NCBI GenBank assembly: GCA_004352715.1
Contig: SCFE01000111.1
Span: 1,231,886 to 1,277,718 of the forward strand
Origin: Hofstenia miamia
Taxonomy: Eukaryota; Xenacoelomorpha; Acoela
Direction of reading: 5' to 3'
DNA: 45,833 nt
Below, piece by piece: positions 30,471 through 41,601 of this stretch. Position 1 is the stretch's first letter. The number at the start of each line of letters is the position of its first letter. The notes beneath the pieces were generated by a model. The model searched no databases. It saw nothing but the letters and a program-made list of their open reading frames with translations, and had not been told where the DNA came from. The translations under genes were made by a program, and so were the position numbers.

Positions 30471-31945
30471 TCTGCTGGTGATTTGTCTCTTTTTTTCAAA
30501 AATTAATTTCTTTAGCAATGGATGAATAAGGAGTGGTTGTAAAAAAGGCTACAAATTAAGTATGTGTTGCAGATGGGGATGGTGAGGAACTTATGAATGT
30601 GTTGAGAAAGAAGTGCACAAGAACATCAATTGCTCTCTGAGAAATCATTGTGCCAATGATGTTTTAAAATCAATATTGAAAAAAATCTCACAGTATTTGC
30701 TAAAGCTATTTATGTAGAATTACTATGGATCAAAATCGTGTTTAATAACTCAATCTATCAGAGTAGCAACTGGGTCACCAGGTCACTGAGCCAGGAATTT
30801 GTTGGCTGGTCAGCTGAGTCACATGGTCAATTTCTTCCTGAATGCTTCCAGATCTACTGGTTTACCAGCTCATATTTATTTATACAAATGAATGAAGTAA
30901 ATTTTACATAGGAGCAATCTCAATAAAGTAAGGCTTATTAATGTTTAATCACTGAATTACATAAATTTAATTTGTGAAATAATTAGTTTTATTGGTCTTT
31001 GGAAGTTATTATGTTGATTTTTGTTTTTTTCTGTAATTGTAATTTTTATTTAAAAAATTCAATATTCCACCAACATTTTTTAAGTAGGTCACTGGTCTGT
31101 TCTAAAATTAAAATTTGAATCTAACATAGGTTTGAAGGTGGATATCACTTCATTTATTTGTAAATCTATAGTTTGTAATTAGTCAATTTTAAAATTATAA
31201 TAAAGTAAAATGAGGTTAAATTATTAAATTTCATAAATATTTGAAATGCTGATTTGCTAGAATTTTTGCATCATAAAAGTATTTTGATAGTTTTTTTGTT
31301 TCACATCATAGGTTTTTGGAGATGTTTGAACCTGTTTTTAAAATGCAAAATGAAGCATTCAAATGTTAGTGAAGTGTGCTCTTAGTAATGCTCTGGAGAC
31401 AATATTTTAAGTTCAAAAATGAGTCATTTGGGTCACCAGGCAATTTATTTTGCAATTTTTCAGGTCCCCAGGTCACATTTCATATCAAAATTATCATGTT
31501 GTATATTTAGATGTTTTGATATTGACAAAGATAAATTTTGTTTATTGCAATTACATTATTTTTCATATTATTTATTAATTCTAATACAAAAATCTGCTAT
31601 TTATAATCAAGGCTTGTTATTGGTCATTAAAGACATTAAATTTTGCAAAGTATACATTATCATGTTAGTGAATACAGACAAAAATATACATTTCCATGCT
31701 ATTTCAAATACAATTCCATTCAGCTTCCCTTTTATTTAAGCATAAATATCAATTTTGTTTCTTGTAAATTTCTTTTATATCAATAAATCACAATTTCAGA
31801 CACAAGCATGCTAAATTCATTTACCAATTTCTTACACTAATCCCACCACATACATAGATATACACATACATTTAATATTATGATATATAATGCATGTATA
31901 TATAGTTTGTAGTTCTAAAATTGTAATTTTTTACAATATATTGCC
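30471..31945. other. No gene recognised; CpG-poor AT-rich DNA
   Basis: Contains two similar modules rich in GGGTCACCAGG/GGTCAC words (about 30768-30830 and 31425-31480), suggestive of an old repeat. The 106-residue + strand frame at 31419-31739 has no recognisable domain. Confidence 0.4.
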
Positions 31946-33275
31946 TTAACACTAGATCTACCACACATTTTTTACCAAGAATACCCAACACTGGTCAAAA
32001 TTACTGGTTCTAAAATAATCAATTAAAAATATAAAAGCAAAGTTAGCTTATAATTGCTTCACACAAATTTATTGCAAAATACCCTACAGAATCCAAATTT
32101 ATCCAATTTTGACAATTATGTGAGCTACAAAATCAGACATTTATATTCATCTGAATCATGTGAGTTGAGATAAGGAATTTGATTTAGACAATATTTTGGT
32201 TTACATCATTGTAAATCCATACTTTTAAACAAAATTTATCTGTTTTAAAATAAATATACTGTCTGTAAGAACAGCAATTTTTTAAATCATGAGTTTTATA
32301 TGTATTGATGCAATTTGTTAAAAAATTTTGAAATTTCTCTCAGGCTACAGGGAATTTAACACCTTGCATCTGAGATGATCTAGGTGAAGTGCAATCAAAT
32401 CAACCAAAGGTTATTACATCAAAATTGATTTATTGACATAGCATATTTTATGAGAGTGACATGAAATTCTTTTAATCAAAGGGTATGAACTAATATGAGC
32501 ATCAGTCCAAGAACAGTGCTAAGATAAATGAAGCCAACAAATTTTTCAATTTTACATATTGGTAAGCCTGACATTAGTTTTGAAAGTTTGGATTTAACAA
32601 TGGTGTTATTTTGATTTTCTTAGCATGAAATCAGTAAAGATGATTCTTCATACAATAATCAGATTTGATAATTTTCATTTTGTTGCTAGTTTCATTTCAT
32701 GTGAGATCATAATTATATTTTGTTGACCAGATACATTATTCCATAATGTATTTCTATGTTTTTATTCCCACAATCATGTCATATTTTGTAGTGAGGTTTT
32801 CCAGTGGGTCTAACATGGGGTCATATATTGAACTTCCATTTTAAGATGACTAAATCATCATTTTCAATAAGATATTCAAATTTAATGCCATCAGAATCCA
32901 TGGAATCATCATCCTCTTATGATTTTTCTGGATTAAGATTGTCAAAATGCTGAAGAACATTTAATGCTTAGAATCATTGACATTACCAAGAAGATGTTGT
33001 ACAGTTAGTTCCATTATGACTCCTACAATAAGGTTGGTCTATTAAGTGTTGTGAATACTCACAACACTTACAAGTCAAAATGACTGGAATGGGTATTGTA
33101 GGTATTCACATGAAAATGAAATTAAAATATAATGAAATTTTTTAATGATCATCAAAAACATTTTGCATCATAATATAATAATTGTATGAAAATTCCAAAT
33201 CAAAAAATTCAGCTGAAAATTTTTACAAGACAAAAACATTTTGTTTCCAGACTGCCTTGGGTATTCTAGTGTTAA
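31946..33275 (-). mobile_element. piggyBac-like TTAA element, decayed
   Basis: TTAA at 31946-31949 is followed by CACTAGATCTACCACAC. At the other end GGTATTCTAGTG is followed by TTAA (33272-33275), so the ends share CACTAGA as an inverted terminus with a TTAA target duplication, as in piggyBac elements. Subterminal GTCAAAAT-ACTGG words occur at both sides (about 31993 and 33075). Inside, on the minus strand near 32890-32930, is an acidic stretch (EDDDSMDSDG) like the N-terminus of piggyBac transposases. No catalytic region can be recognised and stops abound. Confidence 0.5.
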
Positions 33276-36200
33276 GTCTTCAGCATCTGTTAAATATTCA
33301 CATTCTTCCTTTTCTTCAGCATATTTATAGTTAGTGAGATAACCTTCACTATTGTCAATTATGTTTAAGGCAGTGTATGTTATTCAATTTAAGTGTGTGA
33401 GGGGTGTTTGTTCACTATTTTGAGGATGTGCTTCTTTGTTGGCTTATTCTCAAATTTTTTCAACAAGGATGTCCTTCTGCAGTCTGAGCACAGTAGAGTT
33501 TATTGTCATGATGTCAACCATCATCTAGTTGGCCCAGACACTTGAAGCTTAGTTTAATCTGTGGTTTTTATCTACAGTGAGTTGATGACAGACTGTTTCT
33601 ACAATGATGATGATGTATTAAGATTGTTCTTGGGTTTGCATTTAAAATGAAATTGGTTTTTCAGACTAGAAGGCAAAGTGTTCATAGTTGGAGAATTCAT
33701 TCTAATTACTACTTCTCTTGTAAGAAGGTATATTTATATAAAATTAATTTTCAATGTTATCTTCTTTACAGAATTTGTATACTATTATTAACATTTTATA
33801 TTGTTCTATAGTGAGTGAAGCATTTCTTTAGTTGGATTTACAATGCTTATCCAACATGAAGTAATATTGAAACATACTGCCTCAGAGGTATTTTGTGAAA
33901 TGAGTAGTTTGTGAACATTTTTGTTCAAGCATTATTAGTTTGAACATTTGAAAGTGAGTTGAAAGCATTGATTTAAAACAGAATTTTATTAGTTTTGTTT
34001 TTTACTGTATATTTTCTTAGTAAGCAAATATTCATAATTTATAGCTCATGAAACAGGGTGGCTTTTTAATGGCAGTTTAACTTTGTTTGATTTTTCATCA
34101 ATGTTTACTGTAATTTATCAATGATTTTAGTTAGTGTACACATTTTTAATATTATTTGCCATTTAAGGCCTTTGTGAAGATGTTTTTGAGGTAATCTTGT
34201 AGAATCACAGGGGAGCTCAGACTACTCCAGCAGTAGTAGGAAACTCAATGGTTAAGACAGAAGTTTGCAAAGGCTGCTATCAAAGTGAGTGACCCACATT
34301 CTAACAGAACAATAAAGATATCAGTAATTAGACATTGTAACAAGGTAACAAGAAAGATCTACTAAGGACTCACTTGCAATGACAGCCAACTCACATGGCA
34401 TCATTCTGAAGCAGCATCCATGAAGAGTATTCCAAAATTGCTAAGGTGCTAATTAAATTGTCTCAAGTTGTTAATTTCTAGCTCAATAGAACAGTTCTCA
34501 TTAGTTCTTATCTCAGCTCATGTAATAAATAATAATAGCATGTAATTGCCATGCATTCACATTAACTGATGGTTTATTATCATCACAGTGTAGAATTATA
34601 ATGTGTATGTTCAAATTGCAATGATTGACTACAAGTTGTTATTCCCTACTTGTAGATGTACACCTACCTTATTTCCATCCACAATTTGGGCTGCCTACCA
34701 GAATAAAGTGAGTTGTCACCCTAGACCCAAAGGAGTAACTCCCAAAATTGTCTGCAGAGACTTAAGAAATTATTACTACAACATCCATAATAATGCCTAA
34801 AAGGCATTGTGTCCTTACTACACATCTCTCAAGTATTTATTCAAGATGATTGAAATATTACCTGTATTGTTTACATTTTTCTAGAACATGAGTTCCCTCA
34901 CAAATTTGAAAAGCAATAACACATTTGCATAAATTCAATTTATGTCAAAGTGACATTACTACTAAAATCAAGAGTAAAATTAAGCTCAAATTTACAAAGT
35001 TATCATTGAAATAATAATGTAAGAAAAGAGGGCCCTGAGTGACACTACAATCTGCTTCTGAGATTTTTTTAGCCTGAAAGCACAGAAGTGTCATCAATAG
35101 TCCTTGAAAAAAACTTCTGCACTGTGCCTTGAGCTGCCAATCATGTTCAGGTCTCTTTTAGATGCAGTTCACTGAATAGGAGGCTTATAAAAATTTTCAG
35201 GTACCATCTGAAGAAGTGGAGGCATATCCTCAGTAGTCATATATTGGATCATCAGCAGTAGACCACTTATATGGTCCCTATCTCTACCGTATCTTACATT
35301 TAATAGTGTACATGCACAATTAACTGTTAAGTGGTTAAGTATTTTTTAGATTCACCTTAGTACATTGTTGACTGAATTACTGTTCTTCTTTGCAGCAGCA
35401 GTCCATGTCTGAGCAAAAGACTTAACACTAGATTGCTGCTTTCCCATTTTTTATATTCTATCTAAATTTACTCAAAATAAATTTGTCTTGTTCAATTATA
35501 GCAAGTTAGCATAAATATAAATATACATAGATATTTCTATATAGATTGTTATTGAAAGTTTATCATAGTAAATGCAGAACGTGAATGAGAATTTTAATGC
35601 TTTATCAGGTTGGTTTATTCTATATCTAAAGTATATTAATTCTTCTCTCTTGTTGATTCCAGAGAAGGATCATGACCACTCTTAGACCTACAAGCATATA
35701 TGTTGTTTTAAGCAATTATTCTCATTTTTTAAAAATATACTAAAATACCAATACCAATTTTGCAGAGTTAGACAAAGTTTGAATTGCTCTGTATGCTCAC
35801 TTTTAGTGTAGTCTGGGTTGTGTAAATTCCATTCCACTTTGTATGCTGCTGCAGATTTTTGGACTTAAGCATAACATTCAGCTTATCATCATCAAACACT
35901 AGAATGACAAGTAGTTTGTGATGGCCCTCTTCAGAAATGGCTCCTACATATGAAAGCCTAATGAATTTGGCACTGATTTACAGCTTAAGATCATTGAACA
36001 TCTCCAAGACTAGACTTACATAATCTGGCTCTGTTTTACATGGTTTCAAACCAGTGATAATTATGTTAAGAGCTCTTTTAGAGCATTCTGATTATTCACA
36101 ACAAATAACTTTAATCAAATCTTTATGCAGATTATATTATACTTGATTTAATAGAAATAACCCAGATAAACATTTTAATGTACATATGAGAATATTTTGA

Positions 36201-36554
36201 CTGACCTATCTAATGTTATTGATCTTCATACCTCATTCATGCTAAATCTTTGTTCATATTGTCATAAAGATTTGCTATGTAGACCTCAAGGTTTCCTGTG
36301 TCTGTGTTAAGATTTCGTATGCTGATAAAAAGTACCAACCATCCGTGCGACATTTGTCGAAATCAGAATATAATATTATTAACTGACAGTTAAAAAGTCT
36401 AAGATTAAACACACATTTATATCGTAAGAAGCACCACAATAAATTCATATTCAATTTCAAAGCAATCTGCGTATAATCTAAGTATAGCTTTAATTTGTCC
36501 TGTCTGAAACCACAAAATTTGAAATGTTTTTGAGAGCATTTTCTGTAAAACTAA
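33276..36554. other. No gene recognised; long CpG-poor AT-rich stretch
   Basis: Only short open frames occur, for example 65 residues at 34603-34800 (+) with FPSTIWAAYQNKVSCHPRPK, which I cannot place. One isolated piggyBac-like terminus is listed separately. CpG dinucleotides are nearly absent until about 36300, then become frequent. Confidence 0.45.
35422..35445. mobile_element. Isolated piggyBac-like terminus
   Basis: TTAACACTAGATTGCTGC matches the left end at 31946 in its first 12 bases. No inverse partner was found nearby. Confidence 0.35.
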
Positions 36555-36599
36555 AACAAGTAATATACAACGGTTTTTTTTAATCCTCTATGGCGAAGG

Positions 36600-36790
36600 T
36601 GCAGAATAGTGCCACGCGAATGCACGCGGACAAAATAAACACTATTAGAGGGTAAAAAATGATGAGAAATGCAATAAAATACATGAAAAGTTTAAAATAT
36701 AATCGATATAGATCGATAACTTTACATAATTAACCAAATTCGTAGCACGCGGTAACACGCATTAGCACGCGGTACATATTTAAGGGGAAT
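36600..36790. promoter_or_regulatory. Cluster of GCACGCGG motifs in CpG-rich DNA
   Basis: GCACGCGG occurs at 36622-36629, 36745-36752 and 36765-36772 (the last two 20 bp apart). Related CCACGCG and ACACGC words and two ATCGATA motifs (about 36702-36718) are close by. It may be a factor-binding cluster or a small satellite. No adjacent gene start could be recognised, so a promoter role is only a guess. Confidence 0.3.
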
Positions 36791-37629
36791 TGCACAGAAA
36801 ACTGGGAATTCATAAATTTTTTTGTCTGTTTTTAACCCAAATGCACGGTATAGTTGTACATTTATGTAAATCTATACATTTTTTTAGTGTAAATCAAGTC
36901 TTTTTTACTTGATTTTTTATATTAATTGGAACTTTCAGAGAATTTGTTCTCTAGATTAGTAGTTATTTTCGTATTTTATTTACCGATTAGTACCGAATTT
37001 ATAGCTAGCATGTCCGCGTTGCATAAATATACATTTCGCTAACATTGTTATAAATATATTTTAAATTGTGCGTTGGGTGCAATAACCATGGGCCTGTCGA
37101 TATGCAATTGTTACTGAAAATTTAAATAAATTTACTCAAAATGTTATATGCATTACATATAACGTATAAACTTATATATTTTCATACTTATTGAACATGT
37201 ATATGGGACTCAACATAGGGCCTTTTATAATTGAAGCATGTAGTGCAAGAAACCATTTTTTGCAAATTGATTCAAAACGAGAAATCGCCTTTTTTAGTTT
37301 CCATTTCAATCTTTGCTTATGTAGTGTCGTTTAACGGATTCTTTATAAAGCAATGATCAAAAACAGGATCGTTTCACTTGTTTTGCTCCTAGCAGTATGT
37401 AGTTCATCTTCACACAATTCTAAAGCCATCGATTTGACAAATTTATCAATTAACGCGTTCTTGAATTATGTTTTACTCAACAAATTATAATTGCTTAGTA
37501 GATTTAATGAAGTATCTCATTTTGAAATTTAAATCTATTGGTTGTTCGGCTGTAATTAACATTTTGATCACAAAAGTGCAATAGCCTAAAGAGATTGATT
37601 CAATTCAGAGTTAGCCGTTGCGTTAAATA
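36791..37629. other. No gene recognised
   Basis: AT-rich. No open frame of note. Confidence 0.4.
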
Positions 37630-38240
37630 ATGTGGGCAATCAAGGGCGCCGCAAGAAACTTCTTAAAGGAGGAGCAAAAAATTTCTGCACGTGATAATAT
37701 TTCTCTCATGCTTAAATCTTGCAAGTTGTCTGGTCCTTGCTATCCTGACAGTGTCCCTTCCCTTGTAATTCATGAAACCTCCTCCATGCTTTCTATCCAT
37801 TTAAATAATCTTTACTCCTTCATTTGCTCCACTAAGCGCTATCCCGCCTGCTGGAAGACATCTCGATTTTTCCCCTGGTTAAAACTAAACAGCTTTCCCC
37901 CCCGCAAAGCACGTTTCACCCCCCCAAAGCTATTTTCTCTCGACTGTCTATCATCTTTTAAAGCTTTTTTTTTTGTTTTGTATTTCCCAAAAATTGGCCC
38001 CCTATCTCTTTTTTTCAGCATGGGAAACCTTCCGGGCGCTCTACGATTTCTAAATTTCTCACACTGATCGAAAAATGCTACTTTTCCTATGATTTTAAAG
38101 ATCCCGGGTTTATTTTCCCTTTTTACATCTCAAAAACGTTTTATCACCCCCCCCACTGCATTTTGCTTTACAAATTTCGTTTTTTTTGGTTTTATTTGGG
38201 TTTTATTTAAATGTTTCCATTTTTCCCGACCCAACGCCCC
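37630..38240 (+). pseudogene. LINE reverse transcriptase fragment, start of the RT domain, badly corrupted
   Basis: The + strand reads ARDNISLMLKSCKLSGPCYP, then DSVPSLVIHETSSMLSIHLN, then SFICSTKRYPACWKTSRF. This is the usual RT entry in CR1/Jockey-type LINEs (SK-x-SGPD-x-IP-x-x-x-L, then P-x-x-WK). Downstream the frame stays open but the residues only loosely follow the family (LSSFKAFFF in place of LSKLFE, NLPGALRFLNF in place of LPGRST..LLNF, FFGFIWVLFKCF). The corruption is concentrated where the DNA turns into runs of C, T, A and G, which suggests base-calling trouble as much as evolution. Confidence 0.7.
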
Positions 38241-38290
38241 CCAAGTATTTTATGCAGTAAAAAAATGTCCCCAAAAACTTTGTGCAAAAC
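37861..38290. other. Homopolymer-smeared, probably low-quality sequence
   Basis: Dense runs of one base (CCCCCCC at about 37898, CCCCCCC at 37918, T10 at 37965, CCCCCCCC at 38147, T8 at 38181, A7 at 38260) appear in a LINE whose preceding 200 bp are normal. It looks like the tail of a poor read. Confidence 0.55.
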
Positions 38291-38799
38291 TAAAATACAT
38301 TTTAAATTTATTTAAATCAAGTATTACTAAGAACTTCGATTTAATAAAACTTTAGTAAATTCAATCAAATCACCAGGGAAGGGAGCAGCTGCTCCTCTTG
38401 CCCTCCGCTCGCGGTGCCCATGTGGGAAATACACACATGTACAAGTCGCCATGGCTTAGTTTTTTCTGTAAAAAGGGCCATCTAAAATTTTCTAAAAGTG
38501 CCATCTATAAGAATATAATTATATACATACACATCGTCTAAAACTGAAGTTTTATTGTAATATGGTTGTTGCAAACTCATCAAAGAGGCATGAGAGAAAT
38601 TTAAGGGGGGGTTCAATCATTCGAACCGGGGCTATAATTCATGTTTTATATTCTTATTGTGAAAATTTTTTAAACAAAAAAGAACGATGTAAATTTTCAT
38701 AAAAATTCAATCAAATATTCATTATATTTATACACAAAAACTTATTTAACAAAGCGTATATATTATAATATACAGTTTAGTTAGGTTTTAGATATTACT
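38291..38799. other. No gene recognised
   Basis: AT-rich apart from a GC-richer patch at 38375-38450. A palindromic GGTTCAATCATTCGAACC at about 38619 resembles a tRNA B box only superficially. Confidence 0.4.
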
Positions 38800-38907
38800 A
38801 TGTCAAAACCGGAGAGTAGCCGTGGTGGCTCTCAGAAAGTTGACCCGGAGACGAGATGCTTTGGTGTTAGAAAATGTCAATACTTGCAAAACATGCGCAA
38901 GGATTAG
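38800..38907 (+). CDS. Possible small or first coding exon, unidentified
   Basis: An ATG opens a 35-codon frame (MSKPESSRGGSQKVDPETRC onward) in a short GC- and CpG-rich island inside AT-rich DNA, a composition typical of host exons here. It could be a first exon spliced at a GT within it (GT at 38866) or a short peptide. No homology is recognised. Confidence 0.25.
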   Translation: MSKPESSRGGSQKVDPETRCFGVRKCQYLQNMRKD

Positions 38908-39229
38908 CGGCGATAATTGGGTGCAATGTTTATAATATATTAGTTGTTATAATAATACGAGTAAAACACATTGAGTAATCGAAATTAATATATTTATATT
39001 TTTATCAAAATTTATTTGAAAATTTCGCCTAAGGTAAGCACTTGATTTAAACTAAACATGTATAGATTTGCAAAAATATACTTTTAGATCGTGTAATTTG
39101 TTTAATAATAGTTAATTATTTTATGAATTTCATGTTTTTTGTGCTATTATCCTTAAATACGCACCGCGTATTAAATTATATTTGTGAATTCAAACACTTG
39201 AATATTACTTTTTCAAATAAAAAAATTTC
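38908..39229. other. No gene recognised
   Basis: AT-rich, featureless by eye. Confidence 0.4.
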
Positions 39230-39420
39230 TCAAAATAGTGATATTGGTCTGTAATTCGAGGGATCATAACCGCCACCAAATTTATATACAGGTATTATTT
39301 TAGCTATTTTCATCCTATCAGAGGAAACAAGAATAGAAAGATTCCGTATTACAGTTAAATCAATACCCATATATGATTTGGATTGTATTTGCATTACAAT
39401 GTTTTGCAGACCACAGCTTG
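39230..39420 (-). pseudogene. LINE reverse transcriptase fragment (fingers motif)
   Basis: The minus strand ends with DRMKIAKIIPVYKFGGGYDP followed by SNYRPISLF, the conserved RT1 motif of non-LTR elements (KIAKVIPLFKSGD..SNYRPISLL). The preceding residues (QSKSYMGIDLTVIRNLSILV) fit the segment before it. The open frame continues upstream to 39544, but that part is antisense to a different LINE end on the + strand. Only this small piece remains, and the catalytic boxes are gone. Confidence 0.75.
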
Positions 39421-39488
39421 AAATGAGAGCTATATATTCAGGATGACTATCAATAACTAAAGACTTTTTATATGCAGGTTTATATGCT

Positions 39489-39830
39489 GTGCGCTCTGAT
39501 GATGTTGTCACCTTCTCCATTCGTCGTACAAAGAAACATCGCACCCTTCACTCGTTTTTCAATCGTGCTTGTACTACTGCTAATTACATCTTGACTCGCA
39601 GCCCTCCAACAGCGATTGATTTCTTTTCCCCGCCACCGAGCTTCAAGAAATCTTTGATGGCTTTCCTCTTTGCTGAGCCCTTCTCCAACTTCGCCTACTC
39701 TTCCATTTGCTCCTATTTCATCTTCTGTGACTGTCCTCGCTGCCGTAAAACTTGACTTGTTTTTATTTTCTGGTTGTGTATGCCTTCAGCGGCTAAATAA
39801 AGTCATTGATTATTATTATTATTATTATTA
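39489..39830 (+). pseudogene. LINE 3' end: RT C-terminus, 3' UTR and (ATT)n tail
   Basis: The + strand reads TFSIRRTKKHRTLHSFFNRA, later PPTAIDFFSPPPSFKKSLMA, and a stop at 39753-39755. This resembles the last part of LINE ORF2 proteins, with SFF-x-R, then an F-K-x-x-L segment. A 75-bp 3' untranslated part ends GCGGCTAAATAAAGTCATTG and runs into ATT repeats at 39809-39830, the typical microsatellite tail of CR1-group elements. The element is strongly 5'-truncated, and its left side abuts the RT fragment on the opposite strand. Confidence 0.75.
39809..39830. repeat. (ATT)7 tail of the LINE
   Basis: A pure trinucleotide run directly after the LINE 3' UTR. Confidence 0.95.
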
Positions 39831-40079
39831 CAGACATTCAGAAAATAGAGAAACATAGCTAAAAACGAATATACATGCAGATTGTTTGATATGTAACAAT
39901 TAAAATTGCTTCCATATTATAATTGCGTAATGTGACAACTAAAAAGAAGGTGAATATCATACTTATTCCTTGCTTAAATTATTAAGAGAATGTGACTGTT
40001 TCTTCTTTAAATAGCATATAGTCATTAAAGTTAACATTTTTGTAATTATCAAAAGCTAAATAAATATCTAATTACATAC
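39831..40079. other. Intron or 3' flank of the minus-strand DUF7869-like gene
   Basis: AT-rich, no open frame. Later exons of the minus-strand gene are not recognised here. Confidence 0.4.
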
Positions 40080-40310
40080 CAGGTAATATAGTGTTGCGAT
40101 TTTGTCCACCACAACAGTCAGAAAAATGATTGACTTGTATTTTACCGCTGTTGTCCAAATCACAGAGATAGTTAAAAATAAAACTAGCAATTTCGTTTGC
40201 ACCTCTCTTAGCCTGGTTCCCTGACCAGAAATAACAATGCCCGACTTTAGAGTTGACTTCGTATTGTAGAATCGGTGGCTGGTAAGACTTAGCTAGAAAC
40301 TCGATTGACT
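40080..40310 (-). CDS. GQN-motif (DUF7869-like) protein, exon 2 in window
   Basis: Minus-strand exon between an acceptor CCTTCTGCAG (intron ends at 40311) and a strong donor GTATGT (from 40079). It is 231 bp, entering with two bases and leaving with one. It reads VNSKVGHCYFWSGNQAKRGA, NEIASFIFNYLCDLDNSGK and HFSDCCGGQNRNTILPG. The order CY-x-W-x-E/G, AKRG-x-NEI-x-S, then F/YSD-x-C-GGQN-x-N is the hallmark of a widespread, transposon-associated invertebrate family annotated as DUF7869. Its biochemical role is not established; Asp residues in the SD-x-C region and the GQN have led to transposase/nuclease suggestions. The phase matches exon 1 ending after GTT A. No stop occurs in the exon. It may be an old transposon gene or a host gene derived from one. 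Confidence 0.65.
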
Positions 40311-40601
40311 CTGCAGAAGGTTTAATTAGTGTTCAGTACAGCCACGATTCCAAGAAACAGCTTAGATTAGAACTTATAACAACAGATGTAACATTGGTAA
40401 TTCATCCAAGTAACAGAACTACTTTTAGGTAAGAACCAAGATGACCAATTCCTATGGCTTCCAGCCGAAGCGGAGCTTCCAGAAGTAAAGTGCTTAACCT
40501 ATTGACTGGTGCTACCCTATCTGTCTCACTTGTTTAATTTCTATCTCAATTCGAAAAAACAACCTACTTCTCATTTTCATTGTTATCTCTCAGCTAACTA
40601 T

Positions 40602-41601
40602 NNNNNNNNNNNNNNNNNNNNNNNNNNNNNNNNNNNNNNNNNNNNNNNNNNNNNNNNNNNNNNNNNNNNNNNNNNNNNNNNNNNNNNNNNNNNNNNNNNN
40701 NNNNNNNNNNNNNNNNNNNNNNNNNNNNNNNNNNNNNNNNNNNNNNNNNNNNNNNNNNNNNNNNNNNNNNNNNNNNNNNNNNNNNNNNNNNNNNNNNNNN
40801 NNNNNNNNNNNNNNNNNNNNNNNNNNNNNNNNNNNNNNNNNNNNNNNNNNNNNNNNNNNNNNNNNNNNNNNNNNNNNNNNNNNNNNNNNNNNNNNNNNNN
40901 NNNNNNNNNNNNNNNNNNNNNNNNNNNNNNNNNNNNNNNNNNNNNNNNNNNNNNNNNNNNNNNNNNNNNNNNNNNNNNNNNNNNNNNNNNNNNNNNNNNN
41001 NNNNNNNNNNNNNNNNNNNNNNNNNNNNNNNNNNNNNNNNNNNNNNNNNNNNNNNNNNNNNNNNNNNNNNNNNNNNNNNNNNNNNNNNNNNNNNNNNNNN
41101 NNNNNNNNNNNNNNNNNNNNNNNNNNNNNNNNNNNNNNNNNNNNNNNNNNNNNNNNNNNNNNNNNNNNNNNNNNNNNNNNNNNNNNNNNNNNNNNNNNNN
41201 NNNNNNNNNNNNNNNNNNNNNNNNNNNNNNNNNNNNNNNNNNNNNNNNNNNNNNNNNNNNNNNNNNNNNNNNNNNNNNNNNNNNNNNNNNNNNNNNNNNN
41301 NNNNNNNNNNNNNNNNNNNNNNNNNNNNNNNNNNNNNNNNNNNNNNNNNNNNNNNNNNNNNNNNNNNNNNNNNNNNNNNNNNNNNNNNNNNNNNNNNNNN
41401 NNNNNNNNNNNNNNNNNNNNNNNNNNNNNNNNNNNNNNNNNNNNNNNNNNNNNNNNNNNNNNNNNNNNNNNNNNNNNNNNNNNNNNNNNNNNNNNNNNNN
41501 NNNNNNNNNNNNNNNNNNNNNNNNNNNNNNNNNNNNNNNNNNNNNNNNNNNNNNNNNNNNNNNNNNNNNNNNNNNNNNNNNNNNNNNNNNNNNNNNNNNN
41601 N
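40602..41601. other. Assembly gap, exactly 1000 N
   Basis: A round number indicates a placeholder of unknown true length. Open frames that cross it are not meaningful. Confidence 0.98.

Noticed and set aside
31419-31739. 106-codon + strand frame
   Set aside because: No motif or splice context. AT-rich CpG-poor DNA with a long frame by chance.
38619-38640. tRNA B-box-like GGTTC..GAACC
   Set aside because: No A box at the proper distance and no cloverleaf. The motif is a simple palindrome.
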